Origin: Taenia hydatigena
Taxonomy: Eukaryota > Platyhelminthes > Cestoda > Cyclophyllidea > Taeniidae
Length of the DNA stretch: 64,000 nt
Assembly (NCBI GenBank): GCA_036345935.2
Contig: JADWOT020000005.1
Span: forward strand, 3,776,696-3,840,695
Direction: 5' to 3'
The notes beneath the pieces were generated by a model. The model had not been told where the DNA came from and ran no database searches. It worked only from the letters and a program-made list of their open reading frames with translations. Position 1 is the first letter of the stretch; each line of letters starts with the position of its first letter. Shown here one piece after another: positions 1 to 11,727 of this stretch. The translations under genes and the position numbers were made by a program.

Positions 1-449
1 GGGATACCTAATACTCTATATTACTAAAATATTCAAGCAGATTATACAATGCGTATTTTCAGGTCTCGCATATAAGCATCAATAATTTTCAAGCTGTTAA
101 AGACCTTTGTTAGACCATTCCGTCCCACAACGTGTTTTAATTCATAAGCACGCTGTCTGTGTCGTAAATCATAATCGACACCAAAGTTAAAACGCGGGAT
201 ACGCACTATCCCAACGTAGTAAGTTATTCGTAAGGGGTCTATACGTGCTGCTGCTGAGAAGCAAATAGCTCTTTATTGATGTTTTAGTGTACTTTTCTTC
301 AATATTTTACAATAGATGGAAAAATAAAGTGGATTTGCTCTTGCGTTCCGCATCTTTAGTGGTCGCATTAACAAATCATCCTTCCAGTTTGATTCGCTTC
401 TCATAGCATATTATGGAGGACTACATGAAACTGCCTGATCTGTTTTCAG
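1..449. other. Upstream flank of first gene, no gene seen
   Basis: No coding exon is supported here. It should hold the 5' UTR, upstream exons or promoter of the gene starting at 450. A splice acceptor (TTTTCAG) ends at 449, so at least one exon probably lies upstream, in this stretch or outside the window. Confidence 0.4.
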
Positions 450-3400
450 ATGTTTGAGGATGATGTTGCGGATAATGAAGAAGTTCACGATGCTAACGCG
501 CTCAAGAGGTGGGATAAATTTGTTGCAGAACGGCGCAAACTTTGCAATAAATTGAAAAGTAAGCATAGACTTTTGTCGATTCGCCCCTCGCTTCTATTTT
601 ACCTTCTGGTGTATTTTTCAGAAAAGATTCGTCGACCAGCAGAACAAATGGTCATGAACTCATCTGACGCATGCTATCTGAAAAGAACAGAGAATGAGAT
701 GATTGACCAAACCCTCCCATGCTTGTCCTACGGAAAGGGAGGTTCGTTGGAAATGCTTTTCATCCTCTCCCTCTTGTAATGATCAATAAGTTTTAAATTG
801 TTTTCTTCTTAAAAGTCAAATATAATGATGACTATTGGTTTGAGTCGTCCAACCCAGCTTTGCCTGCCGATTCAGCGGTGAGGTAAGTCATGGAGTACTT
901 TGCAATCCTTCATCCCCTCATTTATTCATCAACGTTGATGTTTTTTGCTTTGCATTTTCTTCAAGGCCGGCAAAAACTGTCCGCGACAAGGGCCAATTTC
1001 CGCCTTTGGAGTATGTAGGGGTACCAAGTCCACTTCTAAAGGAAATAGGTGTGCTCTCTGAAAAAAACGTTATTGTTTGCAAAATCATACATTTCCTTAG
1101 TAATTAAAGCAAGTTATTGAATTTCGAGTAGCTTTATGTGCTTGGTTACCACATAAGTGTTGCTTAATTGAAGTAAATTTCATATTATGCATGATTCCTC
1201 CTTTTTTAGTGATAATAACCACGACAAAATAAGCTTCTGTGACTAATCCTTTTCAGCAATGAGGTGAGATCTCAGGTCTTACCAAAGCTAAAACCTGTTT
1301 CCCTATCTTCACTTTGTAGATGGTTTTCAGGAATCAGAAAAGACCACACTAAAATCCCCACTGATGCATAAAAAGTGGTTTAAGAAACATCCTTGGCACA
1401 TTATTAAACCATTATCGAGTACAAAGGCAAAGTGTACCTACAAGGCAGAGAGAATGAAACTGATAGATCCTCTAGTATCTAAACTTCTTCCTCATCGCCC
1501 CGATGTACGAGAATTAGCTGTCATCGGGAATTACAGGTATTATACTGTGGTACTATAAATGGTATTCTTCGGCAACTTAGAAGCTTTTTCAATGCCACAA
1601 ATAGAAGTCCCTTCGCGCTTTTTGCAGTAACTCAGTTAAAACATTAATCTACTGACCCTTAAAGAATCTAAACATTATCAGTTATTATGATTTTATCTCC
1701 TTAAATGCATCAAATGAAGCGCTACCTTCCCAGTCTTGGCATTGCAAAACACGCAACTAGCATTGCTTGTCAACTTACGCCGCCCAACAAGTCGAAAACG
1801 TGTAAATATTTTCAAAACACTATGCAGTTACCGTGTCTTCAGCATTTATACAATAATTATTGCCATCCCAGAGCAAAATTGTGTTCTGCATATTTTTTTT
1901 GAACGGTGCCAAGGGCATGCCTGAGCCTACGTTAAAAATTTTGTGCTAGACCACGAATAGGACGACTTAGAGGCAGTAATGGATGAATTTTAAACATTAT
2001 TTAAACCCATAATTATCAATCAGATTAATTCGGAATAGCCATCCCTTCACTTAATCCTCCTGACCCAGGAGAATTCAGAACTTGAAATCTGCCTTGCGTT
2101 TTAACTTTTTTTTTTATTAATTTCTCATTAAAAGACCAGAGAACGATCTACGAAATGCTTCCGTAAAGTCTGCACCTCCGGAAATTATCACAATTGTGAA
2201 AGAGACATCTGTAGTAGGTGACACTATTACCGAACGTTCCATCACTCCGCGTGAGATGGGAGATCAGACAGTGGACGAGGAGTTTGGTGGACCGTCTCTA
2301 CTGTTCAACGAGGTCTTAGTGCCTCGTTTGGTGAGAGATAAAACAAATGCTTACAAAATCGTCTCCGATCCGCAGTCTACGCTTTGTTTCAGAGTACGTA
2401 AACGGATTCCTGCGCATTTTTCCTAGCATTTACGACCTTTTTCACGCTGCTTAATGCTTGTTTCAGCTGAATGCAAAGGGATAATCAGGCTATAACAGGG
2501 GTTTTCCCATAAAATGCTCTAAAGCTGTAGGTCGTGTTTAGTGCCCGAATTTAGGTTAGTAAATATATTACAGAACTTTTAATGATTGTCCGCAATATCC
2601 CAGAGAAGGTTTAAAATCACTTATCCTATGAAGCATTCATAACAGAGCACTCACTTCTTTTAAAGACCCCAATTTTATGTCCCGCCTTTTTAAATGCCTG
2701 ATATCCTGCACAATTTCACTCTATAGACTTCGGACGAAAATCCAAGTCACCAGAGAATCCTAATAAAGAATAATGGAACAGAGGATCTCACCTATCAGTG
2801 GAAGGTGCCTTCTTTTTTCCTAACTAGTGGTAAATATAGAAGGTTGAAAGAAAGACTTTCCTGGAAATTTTGCCTCAACGAGACTCGCCTTTCTACTTTT
2901 TCACTAACAATGGTAATAGCACTCAATCCCAGAATTTGTTTTTGCGATTATTACGCATTCTGACCTTCAGTGTTATTTCAAACAACCAGCAGCGTAAATA
3001 GCCTCCTGCGGTTTGACCTTTAATCTCATGGATTTTTACCATAAATTATTTACTTGTCTGTGGCTTGCATGATATTTTTTGCGTATATTATAGAACATAG
3101 AAAGATATGCGGCAGTCATATAGAGCAGTTCTTTTTACTAAGCCCTATGCTGTTCCATATTTTTAAACCATTCTTGTAACTTCTTACTTTCGTTTTACTT
3201 AAGTGAATACGAATCGTCGTAGTCTTAAAATTATGGTAGTTTTAGAATCATGAAGCCTTGGCTTGCATCATAACCTCGGATCCATATCCGGGTCAACTCA
3301 TTCAAAGATGCGTCACGTTTAAGTAAACCTTCGGTTGTTAAAGGCAGACTACTTTCTTGCCGCAATTTCTTTAACATTTATTATGCATTAAAGTGTCGTT

Positions 3401-5645
3401 TTATGTTGCATTCATTAAGGCTGCGGAATCCTTTCAAGAAGTTTTTTTAGGATTATGCACTATTACCTAACGCCCGGACTTATTCTGACAAAGTAGCTAT
3501 TCTCGACAGGAAAAAATAAACAAATTAGCTTGGTCGTGAACGAAAGAGGTGTTTGTGATATGCAAAATAGCGTTGCCATGCGCATTTTCAGCACGGCCAA
3601 GGCATGTGGGACACTTTTTTGGGATGCTTGTGAGCGAAGTGTTTGGGAATCCCTTGGTAGATTCATAAAAGCTTTTTTTAAAGGGGTGCCTCTTATAATC
3701 TTTTGTCCATGTTTTATTAACCTTTTATGGTGTTATCTTCCCATACAATTGGGTATATAAGTGGGGAAGCAGACGTCATCTTGCAGTTACACACATTTCT
3801 CCTCCAAGGTAGAATCGCTTGTGGCGAATCGAAAGAACTCTACGTTTCCTTTCAATCCTCCTACGAAGGGGTATTTTCGGAAACCTGGCACTTTACTACA
3901 GATCCTTCGCTGCTCTCCTCTACTACACCTATAACTCTTCACTTATTCGGGATTGCATTTTGGCCTGACAGCTGTCTCAATGGCAAATTGGGAATCGTTG
4001 AAGAGGCAAGAGCTGTCTGTTACTTGTAACGGTTTGAATAGATTCAACGCCAAATTACACAAGAAATGGTAAAGGAGGTGGTCGAAGATTGTGTTGCGTC
4101 GATTTACTGGACCAAAACGAAAAAACTGAGCATTATTGACACTTTGACAGAAGTTGATCTCTGTGAGAGGCAAAATCCTGATGTACGACGTTGCACGTTC
4201 TATGAATAGCTGCTTTAAATGGATTCCTTCCTCATCTTATCAGAAAATTGACCTTAAATAGTTTAAATATTTACATGAATAATGCGCTTTTCTTTGTTAG
4301 TTTAACTTGTCTTCCATTTTTTCCAGTACAAATTCTCGAATGAAGCGGTTAACGCCTTGATTGCATTGCGGAGTGAAAGCCTAATTTCAAAATTTGGAAA
4401 CCCTACGTGGGATTATTCTCTCGATACCCTGAGACAAGTGAATTTACACCTCATGCAAATTATTACCTTGTTCTTATTTTATTAATTAGTTTGGATCCGC
4501 ACCGCTATCCTAGCCGATTTGGTTGGATGTTTCTTTTGTCCACATAGTACTATATATGCGTTAGTAACGCGTCATTTCTTGCCAAAACGTAGTCATTTTG
4601 GTTTGGCTTGCCAGAAACAAAGTGCGAACTTAGATTTGATAGCTATATGGGCAATATTGCGCTTTAATCCCTCGTGGTTGTAAAAGACATTGGAATCCAA
4701 ATGTAAGCTTCGAAGTGGGATAGTTTGCAACTTTGTGCCTTTCAGGAGATCATAGATATGCATATGGAAGGTCGTATTAAGCCTGCTGACGCGGACACTC
4801 TTCTTCAGCGTCTCTACGAAATAGTTGACGGCCTTGCATTCCCGCCTCTGGTGGTCACGACAAGTTTTGCCGAGTCCCTGTACAGACTCTGGTAGATACG
4901 CTGGGTTTGAGGACCTAAATTATGTTCACATGTGCGTAATATAATCCATCCTTCATCTTACCCTACTTGTTACGTTTACTAACAGCTCCTCCGTAGTTAT
5001 GGATTACCTCCTGAGGGCCTTCGAAGTGTGCTCCGTCCTTCGCCTTCGAATGGGAATGGGCGCGTTGCCACGCGTGCCAGATCTCGGTGCGTTTGGGCTT
5101 TGCAGCCCGGGTAATTGTTTGAAGAAGTGTCGGCGAAACATTCTTTTTCTTTTTCAGTTTGTCCGTGGAGACAACAGATGAACATTCGTGAGAATATAAT
5201 GGTATGCTTTGTGATTAAATGGTGGATTAATAGAAATGATAGCAAATGATTGTTTACAACTGCTTCGTCGTCATTTGGTAAATTTTTAGTAATTGATCCG
5301 ATCTTCTAGGTGTTCCGTTTAGAAATTTCGTGTTTTGGAAAATTTGTTTTACTCTGCGTCACCATAGCATCTGGTAACACAACAAGTTTGCTTACATTTC
5401 AGAACTCGAAACAACCGGCAAAAACATTCTGGAAGTTGATTAGAATTCACTTGAAGCAACTAATCTCTATAATTTCAAAAGAAGGGGATTCCGGTCCTCA
5501 AATCCCGACGCCGCGTCTGAGGGAACAAGTTGGAGATGATGAGCAATGGCGATCGAGCGCTCGAACAGTAACACGTCATTTGCTTGGTGACTTAGCTGAA
5601 GCGATTGTCACAATTATTGAGAGTTACATGTCGGGGAAAAATTAG
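450..5645 (+). CDS. Unrecognised multi-exon protein-coding gene
   Basis: Eleven exons join in consistent phase: 450-558, 622-741, 816-882, 966-1050, 1331-1536, 2135-2393, 4327-4437, 4746-4891, 4986-5086, 5158-5201 and 5403-5645 (TAG stop). They give about 496 residues. The first exon follows a splice acceptor, so the ATG at 450 may be internal. The product is soluble, with no signal peptide or membrane segment. It has an acidic start, a motif YWFESSNPALPAD near residue 80, a basic KKWFKKHPWHII segment, and a helical C-terminal region (residues about 300-490) rich in Leu, Ile and Arg. I do not recognise the family; a cytoskeletal or ciliary scaffold is possible but unsupported. The 966-1050 donor (GTGCTC) is weak and was chosen because it keeps phase. 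The 1.9-kb intron at 2394-4326 could hide another exon. Confidence 0.6.
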
Positions 5646-6861
5646 TCAACATCATGTGATCATGCGCTTTGAATATTCTAGTAAAGCGTATTATTTCAGT
5701 GTTATGAGCTTGACATATCCTATAACGTCCCTGACACGCCGCCTTAAACCCAGATATCGGCGCTCCTGACAGGTAACAATAGGTAAGGAGCGTTGTCTGC
5801 ATTGGATGGGAATCACGCCTTGAGATGCAAGAGACTTGAACAAAATTTCTGTAGCACTGAACGGTGGGTGTCAGCCTCACTGGTATGCACTGAGGCGTAA
5901 CTGCAGCGTTCCGTAAGGGTAGCACCTTGTGCTCTATTCTTCAACAGTGCAAATATTACTGTCTCCATACGTTGTTTTGTTGGACATAAATCACATAAAT
6001 CAAAAATTGGAATTGTTTTAATTGGTATTCTTAAAAGGCCTGAGATTCTAGGTAGCTCTGCTTGAAGTTAATGCTTCTGCATGTTATGATTGTCATGCGG
6101 AGCACTATTGCCTTAAAAGTGCGGGATTTTGCAGTGAAAATCCAATGTGAACGTGTAAAGCCAACTATGAAAGCCAATGCATTCGCACGTAGAGAGGGAT
6201 GAAACAAATGCCTCGAAGGGTATTACTTAAGCGGTGACAGTGTTTTGAAAAATGGCACTAAAACAATGCTTGAAGGAGGTTTAGTAGGTAATTTGATGCT
6301 TCACACACTCGTGCAACAGAAATTCTTGCTGATTGCGGCTTCCTATAAAGCTTCGGTCCTTGGATAGACCAATAATTGACTTGTGTGTCACAATGTAAGC
6401 TAGTAACCTGTGTCATTCGACATTTCTTTGACTTGTACAAGCTCAGAAAAGTCTGATTAGCATTACAAAAGTCGAATCGTGTATCTGCATCGAAGAAGTA
6501 AATTATTCCTTGACAAGAAACAACAAAATCTACAAATGTGACCGCATTTAGTTATTCCTAAAATATACGCAACTTGCGCCCTTTGTTAAATGCAAATGAT
6601 TTGCATAAAAATTAAGGGGTTGCTTTTTGTTCCGTCTACTATTAGTATTAGCTATTAATGCCAGCGGCACTTCCAAGATAGCGTGTAAGTTCTTCGGGGT
6701 GCTGGGTGGTTCTACCTCATTTTTGTCTCCCGTACTTTTGTTTCCGTTTTCATGTGGCTTTGATTGCTGTATAAATGCGTACTAATCGCTGGAAACAATT
6801 TGTTTTATTTGCACTTCTTCAGGTAAAATAAACTGTGCGAACATTTGTGCATTTTACTCAG
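5646..6861. other. Intergenic stretch, expected MPP10 5' exons not found
   Basis: No open frame here resembles the acidic N-terminal half of MPP10, although this is where it should lie. The stretch is AT-rich with short unconvincing frames on both strands. Confidence 0.4.
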
Positions 6862-8572
6862 GATGCAGTTCGAAAAATTTATGACAAGGGTATGCATCTC
6901 GATTGTTTGATGCTTGGTAGTTGGACAAAGAGATGGATTCTCTTGAGGCGAAAATGCTTTCCAGCAAACCATGGTATTTGCATGGTGAGGTTTCTGGCAA
7001 GGATCGGTCAGAAAATGCTCTACTGGAAGAACATTTTGAAGTTCAGCGGCATGCCATCTACAGTATGGCTTACTTTGTTGCCATATTTGTACGATTTTAG
7101 AACCTGGTCCTTTTGATGAGAGCATTATTGCTGAATTTTTGAGGAAGGGTATCCGTGAACAGGTTTGCAAAATATTTTTCATAGATCCTCTAGTCTTTTG
7201 ACAATCCAACACTCAAAGTCAAGCCAAAAGACCATGTTACAGCTCCGAAAGACTTCATTAACACTAACAAAACCTCACTTGTTGAAGAATACGAAAATCT
7301 TTACATCAAGGCAAAGGTTTGTTTAGTTTTACGAATAACACCTGTGCTTAGGCATTGGAAAAACCCCAGGAAGATCCTGAAAAGGAGGCCCTTCGACATA
7401 AAATTGTGGAGTTGTTTGATAACTTGGACGCGCTGTCAAACATGCACTTTGTTCCTCGCAAGGCGAGTAATTTGTTGTTGGCCCTCAGTTTTTTTCTCTT
7501 ACATTTCTTTCGCATGTGCTCAATTCTGTCATCAATTGACGTATTAGTACTTTTGAGTTTTCCTGGGAGGCAGATTTTGTTCCACTATCCCATTCACAAC
7601 TTTATGCCCGAGCAATTCATATGCTTCTTGTTGACATCGGGATGTGAGGTTATTATTCACACCATCTTGTGCCATACTTCGTCGTGAATTTATGGTCAAA
7701 TTCACCTCTATGTCCGTTGGTTTGTCATTTTCAATTCACGATACTTACGTTAACCTAGGATGTTGTAAATTTTATGTATTATCCCGGCTTTTAGTTCTAA
7801 TAAGTGCAGCCAGATGGATGTATTATACCTTCCCCACTAACCCCTGCTCTTGAGAAGCAATTGTTGCCACATTTCGCTACCTTGAAGTCTCCTTATGATA
7901 GAACTATCAATGAGAAGTGTGTTTCATGATAGTTTACCGCAGCTTTTTTTAACATATTAGAATTTCGGCATGTAGATATGGGACATCATTCGCTTCCTAA
8001 ATACAGATCACTGTATGTTTACGACTTTATTCAAAAGATCCGATTGAGTAAAGACGCGAACTCTACCGACCCTGTCTTGTTCATATTTTCAATCCGCTTT
8101 TCGCAGTGACTTTATGCTTGTACTTTGTGTGGAGACGTTCAAACCCCAAAAAAGGACTTTGGTATTTGGTGTGGGACTTGATGCACTTATTCTGTGCGTT
8201 CTTACCCCCAAAGACCCTAGTCCAATAATAATTTCCTGGCGTGCGAAACATTTTTAGCGTGTGGATGGCTACAACATTCTCACCAACAAACAAGCAATGG
8301 CACTAGAAGAAGCAGGCCCAACCGCTCTGGCCGAGAGTGATCTGCTCGCTCCGGAGGAGGTTCTCGGGCCCCGCGGAGAACCACTCAAGGGAGCTACCGA
8401 AGTGACTTCTACGGATAGGCGGCGCCATCGTAAGAAACTGATGCGCATCCGAGCGGCCAAACGGAAAATGCGCGCCGCCATAGCTACCAAAACCAAGGAC
8501 CAAAGAGTCGCGATGGCTAAAATTGTCAAGATGGCTCACAAACCCGGATCCAACATCAAAATAGCCAGATAA
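6862..8572 (+). CDS. MPHOSPH10: U3 snoRNP protein MPP10, C-terminal half
   Basis: MPP10 is a nucleolar component of the SSU processome that binds IMP3 and IMP4 during 18S rRNA maturation. Exons 6862-6889, 6921-7062, 7101-7162, 7194-7316, 7352-7462 and 8258-8572 (TAA stop) splice in phase. The product carries family hallmarks in order: MQFEKFMTRLDKEMDSLE, KPWYLHGEV, SLVEEYENLYIK, LFDNLDALSNMHFVPRK and SDLLAPEEV, then a Lys/Arg-rich tail. Introns of 31, 38, 31 and 35 bp separate the first five exons. The last intron (7463-8257) needs a GC donor to keep frame. Only about 260 residues are visible against about 680 in vertebrates; the acidic N-terminal half is not seen upstream. The ATG at 6863 directly follows an acceptor and could be internal. 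The stop lies 130 bp from that of the opposing TARBP2-like gene. Confidence 0.88.
7463..8257 (+). other. GC-AG intron of MPP10
   Basis: The upstream exon reads PRK and the downstream exon reads RVDGYN. Only a split after AAG at 7462, with intron start GCGAGT, joins them in phase 0. The nearby GT at 7467 would leave phase 1 and break the downstream frame. The acceptor is TTTTTAG at 8257. Non-canonical GC donors normally keep a strong AG|GCRAGT context, as here. Confidence 0.65.
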
Positions 8573-8702
8573 TGCTTCTCACTAGGCTGTATCCTCTGTA
8601 CATAAATGCACACTTGCCTGTATTGCATGCTCCTTTCTTGCACAGTTTTACTTATTCGGGAGACATGTAATGCACGCAGGCAAACGAAAGACAGGGGGAT
8701 AA

Positions 8703-10023
8703 TCAAATTGGCTTTCGAAACCATGCTTCCTCATGAAGGGTGGGGTTGGGCTTTGTCATTGTGTCCAGGTAAACGAGGCAACGGTAGGCTGCGTCCCTTC
8801 TTGCCTCGTCTATGGTCGCACTGGGTCGGCTGCATGTCACGTGGGGAGGAATCGTGGAAAACTGTGCCTGGCAGTAGATTTTGCCTAGAATTATGTAGCA
8901 GTGGATGAGAGGGAGACCCAGAAATTGAGCAATCTAATAACGCTGGGGGAGTCTCACCAGACTTTGTGTTAGTCGTATAGGAGTAGAAGACACCAAGTTT
9001 GTTTTCCTCCAGTGTCCGCTTTAAGACGTCGTAGACGTCAAAAGTGGGAGAATTGAGTTCCTCGACATTGACTTCCTTAACCCTTCCATTGACTGTATGG
9101 AGGCCAGAAAGAATTTTCCTAGCCATTCTAGAAGCCATTTCTTGACTGCTTTGCTTGACCTTCAGCTTGTTGAGATCCTGCTTTTCCACAAGGGGCAGAT
9201 TTTCCTCTTCCATTGCCTCTAATGCATCTGTCGGGATGGTCAGCCCTTGCTCTACCACCTCTTTTAAAAATTCGGTCGCAGCTTTCCTTTTGGCCTCCTT
9301 CTTGGAGCTACCGAACCCCGAAAATTCCCATCGCCAGAGACGAACTTTGCATTGATACTTGCCCCCAAAAAGGCTTTGTGAGCATTCACTAAACTCATAC
9401 GTGGGAGGAGGCCACAGATTTTTGTCACAATATTCCTGAACTTTGCTGACATAATTGATGGGAGCTCGCGTAGCCGCTGCATTGACCTCATCCTCACAAG
9501 TAGCGGCCAAGGAGTCACCAACATCGATACCAAGAAAGGAGAGGGATGCACGCATCGACTGCAAGAGCGCTCTATCACCCTGGGCGGGGGAGTCGTCCCC
9601 AATCAGCCTTAGGAGAACGTAATATGCTGCCAGATGCTTTGCCTTTTTCTTGCTTGCACCTTAAAAACAAAACGAAACAGTGTATCACTTGAGAGTACGT
9701 AAACACTGGCTTATGAAAATTGCAGACGACTTATTAAACCTGATAATCGTTCAAAATACACTCAGCTCAAAACCAAACGGCCCAACGAATAGCAAGCAAC
9801 AATCTTCCCGGTTAATACAAAATACATTAAAAATGGTACATAAATAGCTCATGAACGCACCCTTTCCAAAGGCGGTAATTTTGCCAACTCTGCATTGGTA
9901 AACATAAATTGGTTCATGTGCCTCACCTTCACTTGCGACTAGTTCATAATGAACAAGAAAACCCTTTTTTGTAGCAGTCTCTTGTAGAATCCCAATCGGC
10001 GTCTGACTAGAAGGCGAATACAT
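8703..10023 (-). CDS. Three-dsRBD Dicer partner (TARBP2/PACT/Loquacious type)
   Basis: This family binds dsRNA and Dicer to process small RNAs and load Argonaute in the cytoplasm. Three exons, 10023-9861, 9659-8958 and 8884-8703 (TGA stop), encode about 348 residues; human TARBP2 has 366. dsRBD1 (about residues 6-75) has TPIGILQE, HYELVASEGEAHEP, FGKG and SKKKAKHLAA. dsRBD2 (about 122-191) has NYVSKVQEYC, YQCKVRLW and SSKKEAKRKAATEFL. dsRBD3 (about 250-330) is divergent, with QAQFSTIPP and SATIDEARRDAAYRCLVYL, as expected for the protein-binding third domain. A 73-bp intron (8885-8957) must be removed to restore dsRBD3; reading through gives a false longer C terminus in another frame. The start ATG at 10023 sits just before dsRBD1, and an upstream non-coding or short coding exon is possible. 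TARBP2 and PRKRA cannot be separated from sequence alone. Confidence 0.9.
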
Positions 10024-10575
10024 CCGAGCCACTGAACCGAACGCAAACACACCGACTTAAAACTTGACTGTTTATAACTTTCGAACAATGTTAAACAATA
10101 AAAAACACTTATGTGGTACTCAATACGTGTTTTTCTATTAGAGATTCAAAATATAGCACAGTCTCTGTGGGGAGCATGTAAATTTCCCTGCGTATTTAGG
10201 GCTATAATTATTTCGTTGACTTATCAGATACTGTTTTATCGAATCATTAGTGTATGCATTTAGAAAAATTGAATAGTCTTAACGCACCCTGGTAATTTAT
10301 ACTGCGCGATGCAGCTTTTTTTGTGGTAGAGGCCGTTATGTTACCTTTATTGTTTGTTTGACGCCTTGTTTCGGTCAAACAGGTTAGCCGTGCTGCCTTT
10401 GGTTGGAGGCTAACTTCGAGGGCATGATAGCAGTCCCAAATTGGTTTTGTACACTAAATGTATGCACTTGTTATAGGTATTATGCCTTCTTATGTTTTCA
10501 GGGCTCCCTTAAGGTGCTACGCTCGCTATAATTTTCCTAAAGTCCTATTGGCTTAGGTGTTGCAACTCAAAGGGT
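10024..10575. other. Gap between TARBP2-like gene and gypsy element
   Basis: Should include the promoter of the minus-strand TARBP2-like gene. I see no exon or clear motif. Confidence 0.35.
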
Positions 10576-10631
10576 CTGCAGCGTCCCGAGGCTCCCTCGG
10601 AGGCAAAAGAAGGCAGGATGCTAGAGTAGAA
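10576..10631. repeat. Fragment of TRIM-family LTR next to gypsy 5' LTR
   Basis: The sequence matches the first 55 bases or so of the short LTR family (consensus start TGTAGCGTCCCGAGGCTCCC) with a few changes, and stops abruptly where the gypsy 5' LTR begins. Either gypsy inserted into an older short LTR or the two are historically linked. Confidence 0.7.
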
Positions 10632-10858
10632 TGTAATACTAATACTCTTTAAATGTGCTTTGTGGGCCAGATGCGGAAAAACAATTTGAACCTCGTGGCG
10701 GAGCAGCGTGGAGACTCGCGGGAGCATGGCTCTTCCCCGGCTTGAATCCCACATCTTGCCTAGCTGTACAATTTTCGCCCTCTATATTAAAGATGTCAAA
10801 GCATACTCAGGCTTCTACTAACAAGGGTGACCAGAAGAGAGAGAAGTAACCCTTCACA
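10632..10858 (+). repeat. 5' LTR of gypsy element
   Basis: Begins TGTAAT and ends CTTCACA, obeying the TG...CA rule. It aligns along its length with 15205-15432 and with the solo copy 56993-57219, sharing CTTTAAATG, GGAGCAGCGTGGAGACTCGC and an ATTAAAGATG polyadenylation-like signal near its end. Confidence 0.85.
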
Positions 10859-10859
10859 C

Positions 10860-10877
10860 TGGTGGCAGCGGTGGGAT
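10860..10877 (+). other. Primer binding site complementary to tRNA-Leu 3' end
   Basis: Eighteen bases starting TGGTGGCAGCGG lie one base after the 5' LTR. Their reverse complement ends in CGCTGCCACCA, which I recognise as the 3' end of metazoan tRNA-Leu (AAG/UAG type) plus CCA. This is the minus-strand priming site. Confidence 0.8.
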
Positions 10878-10979
10878 CTTTCCGATTTCAAGGAAGGAAT
10901 TAATTTCGGAGATTGGATGAAAGCCGTTAGGTTTAACATCCACTTCTACCCTCAGCGGTAGAGGATTTCGCTGATCCTG

Positions 10980-11411
10980 CACGCTCTCTCGCAAGAGCTT
11001 TTCTCCGCAGCAGTTGATGCCGGAGTCTCACCCGACTCCGATCTCTACCAGTGCTGCGAGATTCTGGCCCAGCTTGTTATTGACCAGCGAGAGGAGTTGC
11101 TCGCTGGAGAGTTCTTTCTCCGCGACCAAAAATCGGGCGAAAACGACCAGGACTACGTGGGAGTACTGCAAATCCTCGCTGAGCGGGCTTTCAGAGGCTG
11201 CCCACCTAACAAAGTGAAAAGGTGGGTGGCTGTCCAATTCAAAGCCGGCGTCCGTTCCTCGTCCTTCGCCGCGAAACTCCAGGCCCTGAAGACCAGCGAT
11301 CTCAGCCAGCTGGTAGATGCAGCCACTAGGAAACGTCAGGATCTTCTCCTGACTTCGCCGCTCCACACGTCCGCGGTGGACCCCCCCGCTCCATATCAGA
11401 AAAGCAGGTGA
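10980..11411 (+). pseudogene. gypsy gag-like region, degenerate
   Basis: An open frame of about 140 codons with a helical, capsid-like composition (EDYVGVLQ-type core, LAERAFRGCP, VKRWVAVQF). It ends in a stop before the protease in another frame. No zinc knuckle or matrix domain is visible, so it is probably truncated. Assignment rests mainly on position. Confidence 0.55.
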
Positions 11412-11460
11412 GCAGCACTATTTCTTATCCTGTTTATCCTCCCATGGTTCTCTCCCATTT

Positions 11461-11727
11461 GTGCGAGTCTCTGGCAAGCTAGAGGGACGTCCCTGCAATT
11501 TCCTCCTTGGCTCGGGCGCAGCCAAGTCATTAGTGAACCCTCAAGCGTTCCCAGATCTCCACAATAAGTTTCGCACGGGTCCTCACTTCGCAAAACTTCT
11601 CTCAGCAGAGGGGAGAAAGATGAAAGTAAAAGGAGAGACGTTACTAAAAGTGTCACTGGAAAGTCCCATTTATTACGTGCCCCGAGTTGGTTTGAGACGC
11701 TATACTCGGTGTGGACTTCCTTCATAA
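11461..11727 (+). pseudogene. gypsy aspartic protease, catalytic Asp lost
   Basis: The frame shows the retropepsin active-site neighbourhood as FLLGSGAAKSLV, where an active enzyme has D-S/T-G. The catalytic aspartate has become glycine, so the copy would be inactive. The frame then overlaps the RT frame at 11711. Confidence 0.7.

Noticed and set aside
8269..8539. Long minus-strand open frames opposite the last MPP10 exon
   Set aside because: They are shadows of the high-GC coding exon; no family resemblance and no splice context.
10557..10858. TRIM-like fragment as part of a longer gypsy LTR
   Set aside because: The solo LTR at 56993-57219 starts at TGTAAT and has no such sequence upstream, so the LTR proper begins at 10632.
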